Positions 60,077 through 64,000 of a DNA stretch of 64,000 nucleotides are shown here, in pieces. The notes under the pieces are model-generated. The model had not been told where the DNA came from, made no database searches, and worked only from the letters and a program-made list of their open reading frames with translations. This DNA comes from Candidatus Acidiferrum typicum (lineage in GTDB: Bacteria > Acidobacteriota > Terriglobia > Acidiferrales > UBA7541), in the NCBI GenBank assembly GCA_002478115.1, contig DLMH01000054.1:1-64000 (forward strand), in the 5' to 3' direction. Position numbers and translations under genes: made by a program. Positions within the stretch are counted from its first letter, which is position 1; the number at the start of each line of letters is the position of its first letter.

Positions 60077-60277
60077 ATGGCCGCTTTCATTTTGTGGTGT
60101 CTCTTGCTGGTGGTATGTTGGCCGCTTGCGCTCTTGGCGCTGGTGCTGTATCCGTTGATTTGGCTGTTGCTGCTGCCATTCCGGATTGTGGGAATTGCGG
60201 TGGGTGGAGTGTTTGAACTATTGCGTGCCATTCTCTTCCTGCCGGCACGCGTGCTGCGCGGTCCGCGGGCGATTTGA
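60077..60277 (+). CDS. Small hydrophobic membrane protein
   Basis: A 66-residue, strongly hydrophobic protein with two predicted spans (about 5-25 and 27-50) and a short basic tail (VLRGPRAI). The ATG is at 60077; a GTG at 60068 would add three residues. It begins 14 bases after hflX on the same strand. No family is recognised. Confidence 0.5.
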   Translation: MAAFILWCLLLVVCWPLALLALVLYPLIWLLLLPFRIVGIAVGGVFELLRAILFLPARVLRGPRAI

Positions 60278-60333
60278 AGCGAAGCGAAAATGTGGAGCGT
60301 TACTTCCGGGTAACTACCTCCAATTCCGCGAAA

Positions 60334-60584
60334 TGTGAACAAAATATGACAATTAGCGGGGGCGGGACAAGGTTCCCCGAGGTCGTGTCCCGTTGTGGAA
60401 AAGTTTGTGGAAACTTGCAGCCAGCACCCGGAGGCAACCAGAGCACAAAACGCTGTCGAGGAAAGAGGCCATTTCGGAAGTCTCTGTAAGTTATTGAATA
60501 TGCATGTCTTAAATATTCTTGCTCTTCCCTGTGGAGATTGCCGGGATGCTTTTCCGGCAGAGAGTGCCACCAGACTTTTGCACA
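60334..60584. other. Cluster of DnaA-box-like nonamers with AT-rich core
   Basis: Matches to TTWTNCACA or its complement: TGTGGAAAA (60394-60402) and TTTTGCACA (60576-60584) fit; TGTGAACAA (60334-60342) and TGTGGAAAC (60406-60414) each differ by one base. An AT-rich stretch (60487-60520, with TTATTGAATATGCATG and TTAAATATTC) lies between them. All sit in the 60278-60777 gap, which holds no other gene. Origin-like, but dnaA is not adjacent. Confidence 0.4.
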
Positions 60585-60777
60585 GCTTTGCAGCAGGGGT
60601 GTTACGAAAGAGTATCCGGCTGCCCGTTGGCAGCGCCCCCTGCGTAGTAACCCCAAAGTACAGCCCCGGCTGGGTCACAAGAGCAAGCTTCCAGCGTTGA
60701 CGCTTTCCAGAGCGGAGTCTATAGTGAGCCGAGTGGTGGTGTGTTGCCGCAAAGGCAGCGCCCGCTATCGTGGCCCT

Positions 60778-61410
60778 ATGAACCTTCCGAACTCCTTGAC
60801 CGTCCTGCGGATATTTTTCGTGCCGCTGCTGATTGTGGTCCTGCTGACGCGAACTCCCAACGTGGAGCTGTGGGGTTTCCCCATGCATTTCGAGTTCTGG
60901 GGCGTTCTGATCCTGTTGGTTGCGGCGGCCACCGACTGGGCCGATGGATATTTTGCGCGGCGTCATTCGCAAGTGACGACACTCGGGATTCTGTTGGACC
61001 CCATCGCCGACAAGTTGCTGATTTCCGCGGCGTTCATCTCGCTGGTGGACATGCATCTGCATCTGGTGCCGGCTTGGATGGTGGTGATCATTATCGGGCG
61101 GGAATTCACGATTTTAGGATTGCGCAACATTGCTTCGGCGGAGGGCTTCACCATCGCAGCGTCGGCGCTGGGGAAAACAAAAATGGTCTTGCAGGTGTGC
61201 GCGGTGGCGGTGCTGATCACCAGCGCCCGCCACCCATCGCTGAAGCGCTTTGCGTGGTTCCTCTTGTGGCTGGTGGTAATCAGCGCGCTGGTTTCCGCGG
61301 GGCAGTATTTCCTGAAGTTCTGGAGCCAACTGGATGACCGCATCAAGCAGCGGCGGAAGCTCAGCCTGACGGAAACACGGAAGAATTCGCAGGATGCCGT
61401 GCCTCTCTGA
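60778..61410 (+). CDS. pgsA: CDP-diacylglycerol-glycerol-3-phosphate 3-phosphatidyltransferase
   Basis: A 210-residue membrane enzyme that makes phosphatidylglycerol phosphate. The CDP-alcohol phosphotransferase motif reads D-W-A-D-G-Y-F-A-R-R then x7-G-x3-D-x3-D (GILLDPIADK), complete. NLPNSLTVLRI at the start is PgsA-like and there are about five or six membrane helices. The ATG at 60778 gives the usual length; upstream frame extension is rejected. Its 3' end overlaps the AMMECR1 gene by 17 bases. Confidence 0.92.
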   Translation: MNLPNSLTVLRIFFVPLLIVVLLTRTPNVELWGFPMHFEFWGVLILLVAAATDWADGYFARRHSQVTTLGILLDPIADKLLISAAFISLVDMHLHLVPAWMVVIIIGREFTILGLRNIASAEGFTIAASALGKTKMVLQVCAVAVLITSARHPSLKRFAWFLLWLVVISALVSAGQYFLKFWSQLDDRIKQRRKLSLTETRKNSQDAVPL

Positions 61411-61942
61411 TGCCGACCGAAAGACCATCCTGGATTTGGCGCGCCAGGCCATTACGGAAGCTGTCTGTCACGGGCGCTTAATTCATCCCATCCCCAATAG
61501 CGGTTTGTTGGAACGGCGGTGCGGTGTGTTCGTTTCTCTCCATGTGAGGGGAAAGCTGCGCGGCTGCATCGGAGTGATTGACGGCCGCGAGCAACTTGGC
61601 GAGAGCATTGTGCGCTGTGCGGCGGGGGCGGCGCTGGAAGATCCGCGCTTCACGCGGATGCAGCCAGAGGAAATTGGGGATGCGGAGATCGAAGTGTCGC
61701 TGATGACCCCGCTGGAGCTAATCCGGCCCGAAGAAATTGAGATCGGAACTCACGGCTTATTGGTGGAGCAGGGCGGGCGCCGCGGATTGCTGCTGCCGCA
61801 AGTGGCTCTGGAGCACCATCTGGACCGCGAGCGCTTCCTGGAAGAAACCTGCTGGAAGGCCGGTCTAGCGCGGGATGCCTGGAAGAACCCGGACACGAAG
61901 ATCTATGGTTTTCGCTGCGAGATTGTTTCCGAAAACGAGTAA
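61394..61942 (+). CDS. AMMECR1 domain protein (AmmeMemoRadiSam A)
   Basis: A 182-residue AMMECR1-fold protein. GVFVSLHVRGKLRGCIGVID, ALEDPRFTRMQPEE and VALEHHLDRERFLEETCWKAGL are the conserved blocks. It is found as protein A of the AmmeMemoRadiSam gene group, whose role is unknown; the Memo and radical SAM partners are not in this window. The start at 61394 lies inside the pgsA reading frame in another frame, giving a 17-base overlap. Confidence 0.88.
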   Translation: MPCLSDADRKTILDLARQAITEAVCHGRLIHPIPNSGLLERRCGVFVSLHVRGKLRGCIGVIDGREQLGESIVRCAAGAALEDPRFTRMQPEEIGDAEIEVSLMTPLELIRPEEIEIGTHGLLVEQGGRRGLLLPQVALEHHLDRERFLEETCWKAGLARDAWKNPDTKIYGFRCEIVSENE

Positions 61943-61951
61943 GCCATATTC

Positions 61952-61990
61952 AAAAGAAGAAGCCCGCGGCGCGGAGGTGACGCGGGCTTC
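61952..61990 (-). terminator. Terminator of the minus-strand secreted repeat protein
   Basis: GAAGCCCGCG (61959-61968) pairs perfectly with CGCGGGCTTC (61981-61990) around a 12-base loop. On the minus strand a TTCTTTTG run follows, so it suits the minus-strand gene ending at 62018. Confidence 0.65.
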
Positions 61991-62017
61991 CCGAAAACGG
62001 AACAGGCGGAAGAGGGA

Positions 62018-62923
62018 TTACTCGATTTCGACGTAATCGCCGGCGAAGGTAGCGTTACTGATGTAAGTAACGAACATGGTTGACGAGTTGTGGTCCACTC
62101 TGATCACGATGCCCTCGCCGAGCACTTCCCGGGGCAGATCGTTCCACTCGTATTTTTGAGGTGTACTGCCGAAGCCAAGCAGTTTGTATTGAACGTCCGC
62201 AGTAGTCGGAGTCATTTCCGCGCGCGCGCCCTGATAGCGGAAGATGCGGAAATAGTCCCCAACCTTCACGCCCTGATTGGTGCCGAGGTTGACATACACG
62301 ATGGAATTCTGGCCATAGGTCTGCGAAAATTCCTGGCCTATGACAAGCATGCCGACGGACTTGCCGCTGACAGGCGCAAAATGATCGAACTGGCCGGCGG
62401 GCTTGTATGGCGGCGAGGGGCGTTCCTCCATGGGCCTGAGGATGTCGCCGCGTTGGATGTAACTGCAGGTGAAGGTAACCTGTGCGGTAGAAACATTGGG
62501 CTGCACGTTAATGACAACAAGTTGTCCGGTATCCGAGTAGATCGTGCCCATGGCCTTCAAGAGCTTGTCCTGCCACTTGAACCATTTCACCCGTACCGGA
62601 TCAGGTACTGGCCGAACGGCAAAGAAGCGGTCCCCGACGCGCACGCCCTGATTGGAGCCTTTGTTGATGTAAACGTAATCACGGTTGGCGAAAACGATCT
62701 TGACGTTGGACTGCTCTCCGGAAATCAAGCGCACCTCATCCTGCACTTTCTCACCGGAGATAAAGCCGGCACAGTAAACCGCCGAAAAATCAGGCGAGGT
62801 GTGGGCGCCGACCGCTTGCGTGGAAGATACGACCTGGCTGGGGGCGTTGCCCTGCGCCGAAGCGCCGACGGCTGCCAGGAGAATTCCGAGACACATCGTT
62901 GCTGCGTTTGCGCGCATCATCAT
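62018..62923 (-). CDS. Secreted protein with FlgT-C-like repeats
   Basis: A 301-residue protein with a signal peptide (about 1-24, CLGILLAAVGASAQ). Two copies of a short block appear: YINKGSNQGVRVGDRFFAVR and YVNLGTNQGVKVGDYFRIFR, each giving N-x-G-x-x-Q-G-V-x-V-G-D, with a weaker third at the end (ATFAGDYVEIE). Similar blocks occur in the FlgT C-terminal domain and in LPS-linked surface proteins. GGAG lies four to five bases before the first of three ATGs (62923). No flagellar genes are nearby, so the role is open. Confidence 0.75.
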   Translation of the reverse strand: MMMRANAATMCLGILLAAVGASAQGNAPSQVVSSTQAVGAHTSPDFSAVYCAGFISGEKVQDEVRLISGEQSNVKIVFANRDYVYINKGSNQGVRVGDRFFAVRPVPDPVRVKWFKWQDKLLKAMGTIYSDTGQLVVINVQPNVSTAQVTFTCSYIQRGDILRPMEERPSPPYKPAGQFDHFAPVSGKSVGMLVIGQEFSQTYGQNSIVYVNLGTNQGVKVGDYFRIFRYQGARAEMTPTTADVQYKLLGFGSTPQKYEWNDLPREVLGEGIVIRVDHNSSTMFVTYISNATFAGDYVEIE

Positions 62924-63086
62924 CGTACTCCTTCGACTCACGCCAGAAAGGGCCGTGCGGGGACTTGCACCTTTGAAGCTAGCAAGCGCCTCAGGCTACG
63001 TCAACAAAATGGGTGAGGACGCTTTACACATTTGCAAAGGCATGCTACAAGCCCTATTTTCAAGGGATTGGGGGTAGTTTACGTCC

Positions 63087-64000
63087 ATGAAACCGTTCGG
63101 AACCGGGGTGGGGCGCATTTGCGGAGTGGCCGCGGCCGCAACCGCCAGGGAATTGAGGGTTCTGCTCCGGCAGGCGCTTCGCTACACCCGGACCGTGGAA
63201 CTTCGTTTGGACTGGCTGCGGAGCGACCAGGAACGCCAGAAGTTCTTAAGTTGGCTGAAGAGATCTCGCCCGGAAGGCGCCATTTTAGTAGCGACTTGCC
63301 GCCGGCGCATTGGCGGGGGAGAGTTTGCTGGAGACGCCGGCGCGGAATTGTACTGGCTCATGAAGGCAGGGCAAGCGGGCTGCCAGTGGTGTGATCTGGA
63401 AGTGGAAACGCTGCGGGAGCTGCCGGGAAAGTCCGTGGAAGGATACGCGATACCATCGAAGATGATGCTCTCGATGCACGATTTTCGACGGACGGCGAAA
63501 CTTCCCAAGAAGCTGAGCCTGCCGCCCCATGGAGGAGTGGACGCGATCAAGATGGCAGCGATGTCCCAGACAATTGGGGACAGCGTGAGACTTCTGAAAA
63601 TGCTGCGTCACTCGCGACAACTGATTGCCGTGCCGATGGGAGAGATCGGATTGCCCGCGAGGTTGCTGGCCCTGCGCGAGGGAAGTGCGCTGGCCTATGC
63701 ACCGGTGGCGGCGGTGACAGCGCCGGGACAAGTGCACCTGCGCGATTTCAAGGAGATGTACCGCGCGCACAAGATTACGCTCAAGACGCGGGTCTTCGGC
63801 GTAATCGGGAATCCCATCGGGCACTCGATGTCGCCCTTGCTGCACAACACGGGTTACATTGCAGCGAAAAAGGACGCGGTGTTCCTGCCGTTCCTGGTGG
63901 AACGCCTGGACGATTTCCTGAAGGCAGCGCCGGATCTGGGCGTGGAGGGCTTCGGGGTAACCTTGCCGCACAAAGAGGCGGTCTTCCGGCGATTGGATGA
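63087..64000 (+). CDS. aroDE: Bifunctional dehydroquinate dehydratase / shikimate dehydrogenase, 3' end cut
   Basis: An open frame of 304 codons up to the right edge. Residues 1-225 are type I dehydroquinate dehydratase: VELRLDW, H131 (MLSMHDF) and the Schiff-base lysine K155 (VDAIKMAAM). Residues from about 236 begin shikimate dehydrogenase: GVIGNPIGHSMSPLLHN and VTLPHKEAV with the catalytic lysine K296. The fused order AroD-AroE catalyses two consecutive steps of the shikimate pathway. The remaining dehydrogenase part lies outside the window. Confidence 0.9.
   Translation, partial: MKPFGTGVGRICGVAAAATARELRVLLRQALRYTRTVELRLDWLRSDQERQKFLSWLKRSRPEGAILVATCRRRIGGGEFAGDAGAELYWLMKAGQAGCQWCDLEVETLRELPGKSVEGYAIPSKMMLSMHDFRRTAKLPKKLSLPPHGGVDAIKMAAMSQTIGDSVRLLKMLRHSRQLIAVPMGEIGLPARLLALREGSALAYAPVAAVTAPGQVHLRDFKEMYRAHKITLKTRVFGVIGNPIGHSMSPLLHNTGYIAAKKDAVFLPFLVERLDDFLKAAPDLGVEGFGVTLPHKEAVFRRLD

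Noticed and set aside
1..64000. tRNA, rRNA, CRISPR, prophage or complete insertion sequence
   Set aside because: I read the gaps for cloverleaf ends, rRNA-like stretches, evenly spaced repeats and transposase motifs and saw none convincing; a tRNAscan/Infernal run would settle this.

Overview
The window looks like the chromosome of a soil-type Acidobacteriota (class Terriglobia), judged from gene content rather than from any search. It carries a long FtsX/MacB-type permease of the kind abundant in Acidobacteria (ADOP) under a PadR regulator, the futalosine-route menaquinone gene mqnD, LpxI in place of LpxH in a lipid A cluster, an AroD-AroE fusion, three PilZ proteins, a tricorn-type protease, and many short intergenic hairpin repeats in a fairly GC-rich genome. 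No rRNA, tRNA, CRISPR array, intact transposase or prophage was seen.

Layout. 1-5 kb: a partial small Cys/His protein, a metallophosphoesterase, a two-gene unit ending in a TIR-like effector (best candidate for an undescribed defence module), then about 1 kb of non-coding, repeat-bearing DNA. 5-12 kb: a six-module choice-of-anchor-D surface protein and a tricorn-like protease. 11.4-12.6 kb: a HigB/HigA-type toxin-antitoxin island between two copies of a 72-nt hairpin repeat. 12.6-24.5 kb: arginase, asparaginyl-tRNA synthetase, a sugar phosphate isomerase-like protein, gamma-glutamyltransferase, MqnD and several Acidobacteria-type hypotheticals. 24.8-28.4 kb: MoeB-rhodanese, a CDGSH protein, and a diguanylate cyclase followed by a PilZ protein and a terminator. 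28.9-37.2 kb: GalE, two glycosyltransferases, FHA, TPR, dGTPase, a PilZ-TM-Sel1 protein and an RDD protein. 37.3-47 kb: two export systems, PadR/permease/HlyD/ATPase on the minus strand and radical SAM/ABC-2/TPR on the plus strand. 47-52.4 kb: three peptidases. 52.5-57.2 kb: a tightly coupled envelope operon fabZ-lpxA-lpxI-oxidoreductase-TonB. 57.5-64 kb: a 33-residue membrane micro-protein coupled to miaA, hflX, a small membrane protein, a DnaA-box-like cluster before pgsA, an AMMECR1 protein, a secreted repeat protein, and the start of aroDE.

The intergenic spaces are unusually structured. At least three families of imperfect hairpin repeats recur. In one, the flanking sequence is conserved while the stem sequence changes with both arms changing together. 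Another supplies spurious N-terminal extensions beginning MCDESLF to open reading frames, which affects start-site choice. Starts given here were moved inward where a Shine-Dalgarno sequence or signal peptide supported it.
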